Below are positions 1 through 8,695 of a stretch of 64,000 nt of DNA, piece after piece; the first letter of the stretch is position 1, and each line of letters starts with the position of its first letter. The position numbers and the translations under genes are program-made. The stretch is from assembly GCF_000820515.1 (NCBI RefSeq), contig NZ_JXDG01000041.1:1-64000 (forward strand), in the 5' to 3' direction. Source of the DNA: Pseudomonas batumici. GTDB lineage: Bacteria > Pseudomonadota > Gammaproteobacteria > Pseudomonadales > Pseudomonadaceae. The notes below the pieces were generated by a model. It ran no database searches and had not been told where the DNA came from. It saw nothing but the letters and a program-made list of their open reading frames with translations.

Positions 1-116
1 ATCTTGTCGGTCGGCAGCACCACGCCATCGGCGAGGGCGCGCACCTGATCGAGACGCCGCTGCTTTTCGCTGCGCCGCCGCGTCCAGCGCGAGTCGGGGG
101 ATATTGTTGTTGTCAT
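1..116 (-). CDS. mdcA: Malonate decarboxylase alpha subunit, 5' end (partial)
   Basis: Only the first 38 codons lie in the window; the gene runs off the left edge. The peptide begins MTTTISPDSRWTRRRSEKQ and continues with QRRLDQVRALADGVVLPTDK, which matches the N-terminus I remember for Pseudomonas MdcA, the acetyl-CoA:ACP (malonyl) transferase subunit of biotin-independent malonate decarboxylase. That enzyme turns malonate into acetate and CO2 in the cytoplasm. The ATG at 114-116 is the first in frame. Identification rests on a short N-terminus, so it is good but not certain. The rest of an mdc operon would be expected to the left of the window. Confidence 0.75.
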   Translation of the reverse strand, partial: MTTTISPDSRWTRRRSEKQRRLDQVRALADGVVLPTDK

Positions 117-474
117 GACCACTCCACGGGTTCGCTGTCGTGGAGTTACCTTAGGAGCTAATGGGCAGAGGCATCAATCAAGCCGGGAACCAAATCATTA
201 CGGTTAGGTTAACGATAAAGTTTATTGAGGGATTGTGTGCCATCGTGAGTTTGGGAAGCGCAGAGCTGTGAACTTCGGCCACACGAACACCAAGTCGGCT
301 TTGGAGATGGTTTGGACACCTCGGCGGCACCAACGTTTCTCTGGGGCAGTTCACTGCCAGGGCGGTGCAGGAAGTAGCGCTATCGCTTGATACACATGGG
401 GGTCAGGCACGACTCGATCGTAGCCAATGATGAGGGGGAAAGGTTCAGCCCCATGCGCTCGGCGAGTTCGCGGA
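117..474. other. Upstream region of mdcA plus a scrambled junction
   Basis: The first part (117-235) is the mdcA leader and promoter region. It is AT-rich around 195-225 and contains the partly symmetric TTAGGTTAACGATAA, a plausible LysR-type site, although no regulator gene is visible. From about 240 to 474 I see no intact gene. A short minus-strand open frame (about 380-470, reading RELAERMGLNLSPSS and ending in TAG) looks like debris of an unidentified gene. The panB homology begins abruptly at about 475, so a rearrangement end point lies here. Confidence 0.4.
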
Positions 475-1032
475 GTGGTCATCGCCGATCTCCCTTTCGG
501 CTCTTATCAGGCCTCGGCGGAACAATGCTTCCACACCGCCGTCCGGTTCATGAAGGAAGGCGGTGCGCATGCGGTCAAACTCGAGGGAGGAGTTGAAATG
601 CTACCCCAGGTCGAGAAACTCGTTCAGTCCGGCATTCCCGTCATGGCTCACATCGGCTTCACGCCGCAGATGGAACATCAACTAGGTGGCTATCGTGTTC
701 AAGGTCGGGGCGAAGACGCGCAGCGCCTGATAGACACCGCCAAAGCGTTTGAAACAGCAGGGGCCTTCGCTGTTCTGATTGAGATGGTGCCCGGTGAAGT
801 AGGCCGCGCGATAACCGAGGCTATTTCAATTCCGACCGTCGGAATTGGCGCCGGCAACCAATGTGATGCCCAGGTGCTGGTCTGGCAGGATATGGCAGGA
901 CTACGCAGCGGCCGCCTACCGCGATTCGTCAAACAGTACGCCGACCTTCGTTCGGTGCTTCACACGGCGGCAAGAGACTTTGCTCTTGAAGTGGGGGCCG
1001 GAACGTTCCCAGGTCCCGAACATACGTTTTAA
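475..1032 (+). pseudogene. panB: PanB-like ketopantoate hydroxymethyltransferase, N-terminally truncated
   Basis: The frame reads VVIADLPFGSYQAS, then KLEGGVEMLPQVEKLVQSG, MAHIGFTPQ and IPTVGIGAGNQCDAQVLVWQ, the hallmark blocks of 3-methyl-2-oxobutanoate hydroxymethyltransferase (about 264 residues). Everything before IADLPF, roughly 85 residues including the metal-binding VGDSLGM segment, is missing. An ATG at 427 would only add unrelated residues (MMRGKGSAPCARRVRG). The protein should therefore be inactive. The next gene, a MaoC-like hydratase, starts 17 bases downstream, so this was probably a catabolic paralogue rather than the biosynthetic panB, which normally sits next to panC. That last point is inference. 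Confidence 0.75.
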
Positions 1033-1048
1033 CTGCGCAGGAGTCGTT

Positions 1049-1555
1049 ATGAAGAGCCCCAGAGAACGCGCGGCTGAAGGTTTACAGATAGGCGACCGCT
1101 TCATGATATTCCGTTGTTTTTCAGATGAGGACATTCGCCAATTTTCGCAAATTTCCCGCGACTACAATCCGGTTCACTGTGATGCACGCTATGCGCAACT
1201 GCGCAGGTTCAAAGCGCCCATCGCCCATGGCCTGCTCACAGCCAGTCTCATCACTGAAATTGGCGGGCAAATCGGCTGGCTGGCGACAGGGATGAACCTT
1301 GCATTCAAACGGCCGGTTTACCCGGGAGAGTCGATCGCCTGCCACTGGTTGATCCTTGACATCGATGAACATGGTCATGCAAAAGCCGAAGTCAGGGTAC
1401 TCAACGCAGAGGGCATCACAGTGCTGGAGGCGACCACAACTGGCGTTCTCCCCGGAACCTTCTTTCCGTCTGCCGCCTTCTCTGTAGCAAAAATTAAGCA
1501 ACCTGTTTCGGCTCCAATCACCAGCACTGTCGCTGCTATGCTTGAGTTCTTTTGA
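1049..1555 (+). CDS. MaoC-like dehydratase (R-specific enoyl-CoA hydratase fold)
   Basis: A 168-residue protein with a single hot-dog domain. The hydratase motif is visible: FSQISRDYNPVHCDARYA (Asp and His of the D-x4-H catalytic pair) followed by IAHGLLTASLI. This family hydrates enoyl-CoA thioesters to (R)-3-hydroxyacyl-CoA. The ATG at 1049 is preceded by CAGGAG and is preferred to the upstream start at 845, which lies inside panB in another frame. It probably formed an operon with the now truncated panB. The native substrate is unknown. The gene looks intact and could still be expressed. Confidence 0.75.
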   Translation: MKSPRERAAEGLQIGDRFMIFRCFSDEDIRQFSQISRDYNPVHCDARYAQLRRFKAPIAHGLLTASLITEIGGQIGWLATGMNLAFKRPVYPGESIACHWLILDIDEHGHAKAEVRVLNAEGITVLEATTTGVLPGTFFPSAAFSVAKIKQPVSAPITSTVAAMLEFF

Positions 1556-1570
1556 ATGGGGTCGGCAACC

Positions 1571-1918
1571 GTGGCAAGCGAGTACTCACTGGCGGATGTG
1601 CTGGAAAGGATTTATCAAAATCAACTAGCCCTGGAAGCGGCCGTGATGGAGGTGACTCTGTGGGCTGAGCGGCAAAACGCCGCAGAGCGGGCGATCAAAC
1701 CGTTTGTGATCGGACGTAAGGCTTGGCTCTTCAGCGATACGCCCAAAGGGGCAGACGCCAGCGCACAAATCTACAGCCTAGTCGAAACCGCCAAGGCTAA
1801 CGGCCAGGAGCCCTATACGTGGCTGCGCCACGTGCTGGATCGGTTGCCGCACGCCTCGTCGGTCGAAGACTACGAAGCCTTGCTGCCGTGGAACTGCTCG
1901 CCAGAGATGCCACGGTAA
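1571..1918 (+). pseudogene. Chimeric ORF: small conserved protein fused to IS66 TnpC tail
   Basis: From the GTG at 1571 the frame first reads EYSLADVLERIYQNQLALEA and MEVTLWAERQ, the start of a small hypothetical protein that I recognise as common in Pseudomonas accessory DNA. At about 1676 it passes without a stop into NAAERAIKPFVIGRKAWLF, the C-terminal block of an IS66 transposase. It ends EDYEALLPWNCSPEMPR, almost the same ending as the complete TnpC at 12720-14252. The transposase part lacks its catalytic core, so the product cannot transpose. The join is most simply a deletion scar that happens to keep the frame. Confidence 0.7.
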
Positions 1919-1963
1919 ACCGTTGTCCCGTCTTGCGGTAGGTGGGGTTCATGGAGCGCATAC
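1676..1963 (+). mobile_element. IS66-family remnant (3' end with terminal repeat)
   Basis: This stretch contains the last ~80 codons of an IS66 tnpC and then the element end. The terminal 22 bases (1942-1963, GTGGGG...GCGCATAC) match the reverse complement of the left terminal repeat of the full IS66 copy at 12675, with a few differences. The other end of this copy, tnpB and most of tnpC are missing. The bases just beyond 1963 belong to an amino-acid permease gene, so the original insertion was into that gene. The remnant is diverged from the 12.7-kb copy, so they are separate insertions. Confidence 0.8.
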
Positions 1964-2239
1964 AATGCGCAGACCATCCTTGCTTCGTACATTGCCTATC
2001 GCAAACGCCGGCCCGAGCTGCATGCGAAATCGACCTACAAGATGCCCGGCGGCGTACTGATGGCCTGGTTCTCATTGGCGTTCATGGGGTTTGTTCTCTG
2101 CCTTCTGGCATTGAGACCTGACACCCGGATTGCCTTGATGGTGATGCCGGGGTGGTTTATTTGGCTGGCGATTGCTTATCAGTTGACCCACTCCAACAAG
2201 CCCAAACCCGTTGCGGATTCGGCAGGTCATTACAGCTGA
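1964..2239 (+). pseudogene. Amino-acid permease (APC/AAT family), C-terminal fragment
   Basis: The reading frame opens right at the IS66 end and reads NAQTILASYIAYRKRRPELH, then STYKMPGGVLMAWFSLAFM, and two hydrophobic segments ending ...FIWLAIAYQLTHSNKPK. This is the C-terminus of a proton-coupled amino-acid permease of the CycA/AnsP type, whose full length is about 470 residues. Only about 91 residues remain; ten of the usual twelve membrane helices are gone. An internal ATG at 2042 exists, but a product from it would be non-functional. The gene was cut by the IS66 insertion. Confidence 0.8.
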
Positions 2240-2303
2240 TGTTCATCTTTATCCGAGGGGCAACTCCGTAACGCCTGGAGTTGCTGTTTCACAACTCATT
2301 TGC

Positions 2304-2345
2304 AACGCAGGCTGGAATCGTTTTTCAACGATTCCAGCCTGCGTT
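2304..2345. terminator. Perfect 19-bp inverted repeat between convergent genes
   Basis: The arms 2304-2322 and 2327-2345 are exact reverse complements with a four-base loop (TTTC). The repeat sits between the convergent permease fragment and mmsA, so a bidirectional terminator is the obvious reading. There is no T tract on either side, so it may depend on Rho or be a different kind of structured repeat. Confidence 0.6.
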
Positions 2346-2357
2346 ATGGGCGGCCTG

Positions 2358-3851
2358 TTATTTGGCTACCGGCATTGAGAACTCCGCCCCTTTCCCGATA
2401 GCATCCGGCCACCGTTGCATGACGCTTTTATATCGGGTGTAGAACCTGATTCCTTCTTCCCCATAAGCGTGGTGATCACCAAACAACGACTTTTTCCATC
2501 CACCAAAGCTGTGCCATGCCATCGGAACCGGAATGGGCACATTGATACCGACCATACCGACCTTTACTTGTCGAGAAAACTCGCGAGCGACCCCACCGCT
2601 AGTCGTATAACAAGAAACACCGTTTCCAAATTCATGGTTATTGATGATGCTGATGGCTGTCGCCATATCCGGGACGCGTACGACCGCCAACACCGGGCCA
2701 AAGATCTCTTCTCGATAAATCGTCATATCGGTAGAGACATGATCAAATAAGGTTGCCCCTACAAAGAATCCGCTTTCGCGCCCCTTAACGGTATAGTCTC
2801 GACCATCAACGACCAGTTGCGCCCCCTCCTCAATGCCCTTATTGATATAACCCACTACTTTTTCTTTATGCGCCGCGGTAACGAGCGGGCCCATCTCGGA
2901 GTCGGGATTAGCGCCGTCACCAATCACCAGTTTTTTGGCCCTGTCGGCGATTTTTTCAACAAGCGCGTCACCTATATCACCCACTACAACGGCGACAGAG
3001 ATCGCCATACAGCGTTCGCCCGCGGAGCCGTAAGCCGCGCCGATCAGAGCGTCTGTTGCTTGATCAAGGTCCGCGTCAGGCATCACCACCAAGTGATTTT
3101 TGGCACCGCCAAGGGCTTGTACGCGCTTTCCGAGTTTGTTGGCTTCGGTGTAAATGTATTGTGCAATTGGGGTTGAACCCACAAACGACAGCGCATCAAC
3201 CTTAGGGTGCGCGATCAACGCATCGACAGCTGTTTTACCGCCCTGCACGACATTGAACACGCCGTCGGGCAACCCCGCCTCCTGAAGCAGTTGTGCCAGC
3301 ATTATGCTCGCAGAGGGATCTCGCTCCGAAGGTTTGAGGATAAATGTATTGCCGCAAGCAATCGCGATGGGGAACATCCACATCGGCACCATGACTGGAA
3401 AGTTGAACGGGGTGATCCCTGCGACAACGCCTAACGGCTGCCGAAGGTTCCAGTTATCAATGCCACCGCCGATATTGTCGCTGTGATCACCTTTTAACAA
3501 ATTGGGTATGCCGCACGCGAATTCGACGATCTCTATGCCACGAGTGACTTCGCCCATTGCATCGGAATGAACCTTGCCATGTTCTCGAGTGATCGCTTGT
3601 GCAAGAGCGACATGATTTTTATCCAGCAGCTCCTTGAATTTGAATAACACGCGGGATCTTTTGAGTGGTGAAGTCTCCGACCATTGAGGAAAAGCTGCCG
3701 AGGCGGCTTCTACTGCCGCATCCACATCAGTTGGAGATGCCAGAGCAACATTGCAAATGACGGCGCCTTTCGCCGGATCAAACACCGGAACGATGTCCCC
3801 GTCAGAATTAAATACAGTTTTGCCACCAATGAAATGCCCGATTGTGCTCAT
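2358..3851 (-). CDS. mmsA: CoA-acylating methylmalonate-semialdehyde dehydrogenase
   Basis: A 497-residue aldehyde dehydrogenase. The family blocks are all present: PFNFPVMVPMWMFPIAIA (substrate and cofactor pocket), the Rossmann-type segment LSFVGSTPIAQYIY, the catalytic cysteine in GSAGERCMAIS, and the C-terminal block SFGGWKKSLFGDHHAYG that is typical of MmsA. The enzyme converts methylmalonate or malonate semialdehyde, NAD and CoA to propionyl-CoA or acetyl-CoA plus CO2. I chose the ATG at 3849-3851 (MSTIGHFIGG) because the longer frame adds a poorly conserved tail over the next gene. It lies 13 bases from the end of the ABC ATPase gene and is probably the last gene of that operon. A semialdehyde is therefore the likely late intermediate of whatever the operon degrades. 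Confidence 0.9.
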   Translation of the reverse strand: MSTIGHFIGGKTVFNSDGDIVPVFDPAKGAVICNVALASPTDVDAAVEAASAAFPQWSETSPLKRSRVLFKFKELLDKNHVALAQAITREHGKVHSDAMGEVTRGIEIVEFACGIPNLLKGDHSDNIGGGIDNWNLRQPLGVVAGITPFNFPVMVPMWMFPIAIACGNTFILKPSERDPSASIMLAQLLQEAGLPDGVFNVVQGGKTAVDALIAHPKVDALSFVGSTPIAQYIYTEANKLGKRVQALGGAKNHLVVMPDADLDQATDALIGAAYGSAGERCMAISVAVVVGDIGDALVEKIADRAKKLVIGDGANPDSEMGPLVTAAHKEKVVGYINKGIEEGAQLVVDGRDYTVKGRESGFFVGATLFDHVSTDMTIYREEIFGPVLAVVRVPDMATAISIINNHEFGNGVSCYTTSGGVAREFSRQVKVGMVGINVPIPVPMAWHSFGGWKKSLFGDHHAYGEEGIRFYTRYKSVMQRWPDAIGKGAEFSMPVAK

Positions 3852-3864
3852 TACTTTACCCTGC

Positions 3865-5382
3865 TTAGTTAACGACCTTGCCGGCCATGTACTCACCAAC
3901 CACTTGCTTCATTGCCTGTTCGGCAGCGACTTCGTAGACGATACGACCGGCGCTCATGACAACGACCCTGTCGACCAGCCCCAGCAATTCATCCAGATCC
4001 TCCGACACCAGCAGTACAGCGGCCCCGGCATTACGCGCCTCAAGTATTCTTCGGTGGGTTTCTTCGCACGCCAGAAAGTCCAGGCCAAAGGTCGGGTTGG
4101 ACGCAATTAAAACGTTGACCTTCTGGGTTAGCTCTCTTGCCAAAACAGCGCGTTGAACGTTCCCACCCGATAGGGTGCTCATCCGGACACCCAAACCACC
4201 CGCCTTGACTTTAAAGTCCTTTACCAGGCTGGCTGCTTGCTCGGTCAACGCTTTTCTATCCAGCAGGATCCCTCGACGAATAGGCGGACGATCATAGTTT
4301 CTGAGCGCCAGATTCTCCGCCAGCGACATCCTTGGCACGCAGGCGTTCTTCAAAGGTTCCTGAGGCAGTCCATACACGCCCAGGTGAGTTATTTCGTGGC
4401 GCGTACCCTTGAAATCGTTGCCTGCAATTTTCACCGTACCGGTCTTGTCGCGCTGGCCCATCAAGGCCTCTACCATTTCGGTTTGACCGTTCCCTGAGAC
4501 TCCAGCAACCCCGACAATTTCGCCGGCGAGTACGTCGAGATTGAGGCCTGAAACGACATTCAGACCGACGTCACCTTTTACGGTCAGGTTGTGAATGCTG
4601 AGCAATGGTGTGCCGACACTTGGTACACGTGAATCGCGCTCGACAATGGCTCGAGTGCAGGGAGCGCCAATCATTGCCTCAGCCATTTGTTCGTTTGTCA
4701 GATTGGCAACAGCGCCAGTGGCGATGCACATACCCTTGCGCAAGATCGTCACGTCGTCAGCAAATCGCCGAACCTCATCAAACTTATGCGTGATGAGAAT
4801 CGCGCTGAGCTGTTTATGCCGGGTCAGTTGCTGGACATAACCGAGCACCTGATCTGCCTCGGCAGGCGTCAAGACCGAAGTAGGCTCGTCAAGAATCAAC
4901 AGCCGGCGGCCGAGATAAAGTTGCTTGATAAGCTCCGCCTTCTGCTTTTCACCCGCAGAAAGCTGAGACACTCTTACATTCAAATCTATTGCGAATGGCA
5001 AGCCTTCGGTAATAGTAGATAAACGTTGCAGTTCTCTTTTCCAGTTGATCAACGCGGGTAACTTTGCGGCACTGACCACAAGATTCTCGGCGATGGTCAT
5101 CGATGGCACGAGCGTAAAGTGCTGGTAAACCATCCCGATGCCCAGAGCATCAGCATCTTTAGGTGAGCCGATGGGACAATGCTTACCCTCGACGTGAATT
5201 TCACCCTCATCGGGCTGATAAAAACCTACCAGGCATTTGACCAAGGTACTTTTCCCGGCACCGTTTTCACCTAGTAGCGCGTGAACAGTTCCGGGGGCTA
5301 TCGAAATACTCACTCTGTCGAGCGCTGTCATGTCTCCAAAGCGCTTGGTCATATTAAACAATTCATACTGTACGGCCGTCAT
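3865..5382 (-). CDS. BMP-type ABC importer, double ATPase subunit
   Basis: A cytoplasmic ATPase of about 505 residues with two ABC modules in one chain, like RbsA or NupO. The N-terminal half has Walker A GENGAGKST, signature LSAGEKQKAELI and Walker B LLILDEPT. The C-terminal half has a degenerate Walker A (GVSGNGQTE), signature LSGGNVQRAVLA and a weakened Walker B (VLIASNPTFGLD). This asymmetry is normal in the sugar/nucleoside class. The ATG at 5380-5382 has GGAGAGG eight bases upstream; the GTG at 5391 is the alternative. With the two permeases and the lipoprotein-like receptor downstream in coordinates it forms a full importer of the BmpA/NupNOPQ class, whose known members carry purine nucleosides. 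The actual substrate is unknown. Confidence 0.88.
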   Translation of the reverse strand: MTAVQYELFNMTKRFGDMTALDRVSISIAPGTVHALLGENGAGKSTLVKCLVGFYQPDEGEIHVEGKHCPIGSPKDADALGIGMVYQHFTLVPSMTIAENLVVSAAKLPALINWKRELQRLSTITEGLPFAIDLNVRVSQLSAGEKQKAELIKQLYLGRRLLILDEPTSVLTPAEADQVLGYVQQLTRHKQLSAILITHKFDEVRRFADDVTILRKGMCIATGAVANLTNEQMAEAMIGAPCTRAIVERDSRVPSVGTPLLSIHNLTVKGDVGLNVVSGLNLDVLAGEIVGVAGVSGNGQTEMVEALMGQRDKTGTVKIAGNDFKGTRHEITHLGVYGLPQEPLKNACVPRMSLAENLALRNYDRPPIRRGILLDRKALTEQAASLVKDFKVKAGGLGVRMSTLSGGNVQRAVLARELTQKVNVLIASNPTFGLDFLACEETHRRILEARNAGAAVLLVSEDLDELLGLVDRVVVMSAGRIVYEVAAEQAMKQVVGEYMAGKVVN

Positions 5383-5431
5383 GTCACGCACCTCTCCGTT
5401 CCTGGTCTGCGTTCCTATCTACCTGTGGTTA

Positions 5432-6358
5432 TCAACGGTGCAAGTTCAGTTCACCAGGCGCATCCACGAAGGGCGCTGAACGTGAGGTTGAAGCGATCAT
5501 AATTGCCAGGGTCAGAAGGTAAGGAGCCGCGTTGAACAAGTAGTAATATCCGGTGACGCCCATGCCCTGGAGCGCGGGGCCGATTGCGCCAGCACCACCA
5601 AACAATAGCGACGCCCACAGCGCCCGAAGTGAACGCCAACGTGCAAATATAACCAGCGCTACCGCCATGATGCCTTGGCCGCTCGATAGCCCTTCGCTCC
5701 AGCTGCCGGGGTAAGAGAGAGAAAGAAAACTTCCGCCTACCCCTGCCAGGAAGCCACCGGCCATGGTCGCGAATATGCGAGTACGCAACACCGGGAACCC
5801 CAACGCTTTAGCAGCATCCTCACTATCGCCAACGGTGCGTAACATCAGTCCCCAACCTGTTCGATTGAAGAAAAAGTACACTGCAATCGCCAACGCAATG
5901 CCGACGAGAAATAGCGCATTTACATCCAGAGCGGCTCGAAGTTGGGGAGTATCTGACCAGTACCCAAAATCAATGGACGGCAACGGAGGCGCTTTAGGCT
6001 GAATCAATGGTTTGCCCAGGCAAAAAGCCAACCCTGTGCCCAGTACCATCAGACTGATCCCGATGGCAGTATCATTGACTCGTTTCACGCTACAAAGAAG
6101 GCCATGAAGCAGACCAAACAGCATCCCGGCTACACCTGCTGCCAGAACGCCAAGCCAGGGTGAACCGCTGAGATATGAAACGGCATAACCGGCCATTGCG
6201 CCCAATATCAAGTTCCCTTCAAGTCCGAGATTGATTCTTCCGGACTTTTCAGTAATGCACTCGCCCAAACTCACAAATATGAAAGGCGTTGAGACACGAA
6301 TCGCCCCGCCAATAATTGCAAGCGGCAAGCTGGCCCAACCGATATCGATGATATCCAT
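5432..6358 (-). CDS. BMP-type ABC importer, permease subunit 2
   Basis: A 308-residue integral membrane protein of the BPD_transp_2 family (RbsC/LivHM/NupQ type). Hydrophobic helices run through the sequence, and the family region EKSGRINLGLEGNLILGA is clear near residues 35-55. It forms the translocation pore with the preceding permease gene. The start ATG at 6358 lies two bases after the stop of the 6361-7437 gene, so translation of the two is probably coupled. It is followed by the ATPase gene after a gap of about 50 bases. Confidence 0.88.
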   Translation of the reverse strand: MDIIDIGWASLPLAIIGGAIRVSTPFIFVSLGECITEKSGRINLGLEGNLILGAMAGYAVSYLSGSPWLGVLAAGVAGMLFGLLHGLLCSVKRVNDTAIGISLMVLGTGLAFCLGKPLIQPKAPPLPSIDFGYWSDTPQLRAALDVNALFLVGIALAIAVYFFFNRTGWGLMLRTVGDSEDAAKALGFPVLRTRIFATMAGGFLAGVGGSFLSLSYPGSWSEGLSSGQGIMAVALVIFARWRSLRALWASLLFGGAGAIGPALQGMGVTGYYYLFNAAPYLLTLAIMIASTSRSAPFVDAPGELNLHR

Positions 6359-6360
6359 GA

Positions 6361-7437
6361 TCAGCTACCTTTGGCGTCGTTGGATTTCTGTGCCACTGCG
6401 TCAGCCAACAGCACACATACGAAGATAAGCCCCTGGAAGACCAGGATCGTGGCGTCAGGAAGATCCAGACGCCTCTGCAACAGGCTACCGCTTGCCTGAA
6501 GGCCCCCGATCAAACAAGCCACTGGAATGATTGCCAGCGGGTGATGCCTCGATAAGAAGGCAACCAGGATTCCGCTGGTTCCGTAACCTGCGATCAGCGA
6601 TGAGTTCGCCGTGCCTTGCACTGCAGACACTTCGATTGCACCCGCCAGACCCGCCATCGCGCCAGCGATCGCCGTTGCGCCGATCACCCACCGGTTAACC
6701 GATATACCCACCATCCTGGCTACTTTGGCGCTACCACCTACGACCTTGAGTGCGAACCCCCAGAAGGTGAATCGCATGATAAAAAAAACCAGTAATGCCA
6801 ATACGATGCTGATGACCAGTCCAATGTGCACATTGATCCCGGGAATCACCGGAAGCATGTAGCTTGGATCTATAGGGTAGGTAGACGGTTTATCCAGGCT
6901 TGCCGGGTCACGGAAAGGCCCTTCAGTGAGATGGTGAAAGAAGGCAATTCCAATGTAGGAAAGTAGCAAGCTGGAAATAGTCTCATTCAGCGCCCGGTAC
7001 TGGCGTAACGCGCCAACAATCGCGAACCAGCCTGCTCCCATCAATGCACCCGAAGCGAGGATGAGAAGCTGCATCGGCAGAGCAGGTTCTCCTACAAATG
7101 GCAGCGAAACCATTGCCCCCGCGAGTCCTCCCAATACCAACGCACCTTCACCTCCGATGATGACCATCCCGGCCTGGGCCGGGATAGCTACAGCCAGCCC
7201 GACAAGGATCAGCGGCGCGGCGCGAGCCAGGGTGTCCTGCCACGCAAATCCGCTACCAAACCCACCGATATAAACGAGAGTGAAAACCTCCAGCGGGTTC
7301 TTTCCATAGCAGGCAACAAAAACGGAAAAGAGTAACGATGCAATGACAACGGCTGCAAAGAGATATCCGATGTTTGCCTGGATCGCACTTGGCTTCCAGG
7401 GAACTCGATGTGTGCTAACACTCAGTACCTGTCCCAT
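6361..7437 (-). CDS. BMP-type ABC importer, permease subunit 1
   Basis: A 358-residue membrane protein of the BPD_transp_2 family, the NupP-type partner. It has a short cytoplasmic N-terminus, a first membrane helix around residues 23-45 (IGYLFAAVVIASLLFSVFVA), and the conserved segment AIPAQAGMVIIGGEGALVLG near residues 80-100. A further conserved loop is NETISSLLLSYIG. It starts eight bases after the stop of the binding-protein gene, in the usual order receptor, permease, permease, ATPase. It is the inner-membrane half of the importer. Confidence 0.88.
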   Translation of the reverse strand: MGQVLSVSTHRVPWKPSAIQANIGYLFAAVVIASLLFSVFVACYGKNPLEVFTLVYIGGFGSGFAWQDTLARAAPLILVGLAVAIPAQAGMVIIGGEGALVLGGLAGAMVSLPFVGEPALPMQLLILASGALMGAGWFAIVGALRQYRALNETISSLLLSYIGIAFFHHLTEGPFRDPASLDKPSTYPIDPSYMLPVIPGINVHIGLVISIVLALLVFFIMRFTFWGFALKVVGGSAKVARMVGISVNRWVIGATAIAGAMAGLAGAIEVSAVQGTANSSLIAGYGTSGILVAFLSRHHPLAIIPVACLIGGLQASGSLLQRRLDLPDATILVFQGLIFVCVLLADAVAQKSNDAKGS

Positions 7438-7445
7438 ATGCGCTC

Positions 7446-8561
7446 CTAAATCTCACCCACCACGCCTTCGACGAGGTAATTGATCGGATCAAGGGCACGG
7501 TCGCTATCCTTATAAGCAGTACCTTCAGGAATAACTAAGTTGCCTTTATTGTCTTTGAGTGGGCCAGAGTAAATGACTCTCGTGCCTGCAATCAGCTCCG
7601 CACGGGCTGTCTCGAAGGCACTCTTCGCCTCCGCCGAAACAGCCGATCCGAACGGCGTATTTATGACGAAACCTTCTGCTAAGCCACCGCGAAGAACGTG
7701 CGCGGGAGACCGGCCTTCTTGTACCCCTGCTACAAACTGCAGGTAGGGAACAATCCAGTGCCATTGGGCACCTGTTAAAAAGCCTTTGGGCCCAACATCC
7801 GCTTGACTCGAGTGATACCCGATAGACATCGCGCCACGCTTCTCAGCGGTTTCGATCACGACCTTGGGGCTATCGATGCTGCACGCAATCACATCGACAC
7901 CCTGATCAACGAGCGAGTTGGCAGATTCCGCTTCCCTGACAGGCAGCACCCAGTCGCCCGTAAAAATAACGTTCACCGTTATTGCGGGGTCTACCGAACG
8001 AGCTGCGATGGTGAATGCATTAATGCTTCGAACTAAATTGGGTGTAGGTTTGGCCGCCACTACGCCGAGCTTTTTAGACTTTGTCATATGGCCCGCGACA
8101 ATACCGCACAGGTACTGCGCTGCAAAAATATGCCCGTAAAATGTGCCGACATTATCTGGCATTCCCTCTGTCCATAGTCCACCCGTATGAGCAAACGTCA
8201 CCTCTGGAAACTTTTTAGCCATCTCCAGTACATGAGGTTTGAAGAAACCAAACGACGTGGCAATGATCAACTTGGCGCCATCCTGCCGAATCATCCCCTC
8301 CATGCTTCGCTGGGCAGCGATGGTTTCCGGAACCCTCTCCTCTTCTACAACCTTTATCCCGGGGATTTTTTTCAACTCGGCTGCTGCCAGCGCGTGGGAC
8401 TGGTTATATCCATAATCCTGCTTGGACCCTGAATATAAAATACCCACTGTCAATGGCGTATCAGAACCAAAAGCGAGGTTGTTCGTAATGCCATAGGCCA
8501 TAACGCCTGATGCGGCCATTAGCTGTAGAAAGGTGCGACGGTCAAAATTGCCAGTACTCAT
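7446..8561 (-). CDS. BMP-family periplasmic substrate-binding protein (Tat-type signal)
   Basis: A 371-residue receptor of the Bmp/PnrA family, which binds nucleoside-like ligands. I chose the ATG at 8559-8561 because it places an export signal at the very start: MSTGNFDRRTFLQLMAASG, with a twin-arginine motif DRRTFLQL followed by a hydrophobic stretch. The longer frame to 8621 would bury that signal. The mature part reads LTVGILYSGSKQDYGYNQSH, the typical opening of the family, and later YGHIFAAQYLCGIVAGHMTK. There is no lipobox, unlike many BMP proteins. It is the first transport gene of the operon. Confidence 0.88.
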   Translation of the reverse strand: MSTGNFDRRTFLQLMAASGVMAYGITNNLAFGSDTPLTVGILYSGSKQDYGYNQSHALAAAELKKIPGIKVVEEERVPETIAAQRSMEGMIRQDGAKLIIATSFGFFKPHVLEMAKKFPEVTFAHTGGLWTEGMPDNVGTFYGHIFAAQYLCGIVAGHMTKSKKLGVVAAKPTPNLVRSINAFTIAARSVDPAITVNVIFTGDWVLPVREAESANSLVDQGVDVIACSIDSPKVVIETAEKRGAMSIGYHSSQADVGPKGFLTGAQWHWIVPYLQFVAGVQEGRSPAHVLRGGLAEGFVINTPFGSAVSAEAKSAFETARAELIAGTRVIYSGPLKDNKGNLVIPEGTAYKDSDRALDPINYLVEGVVGEI

Positions 8562-8695
8562 GATGATCTCCAAAGCGACAGGGTGGGAGATAAAGCTGGG
8601 CAGTGAACGGGTGAAGCGCATCGCTGAGTGGGCATACTCGCCATCTATAAGCCGCCTCTATTTGTGTCTCTCAGCAACGATATTTCAGTTAATGC

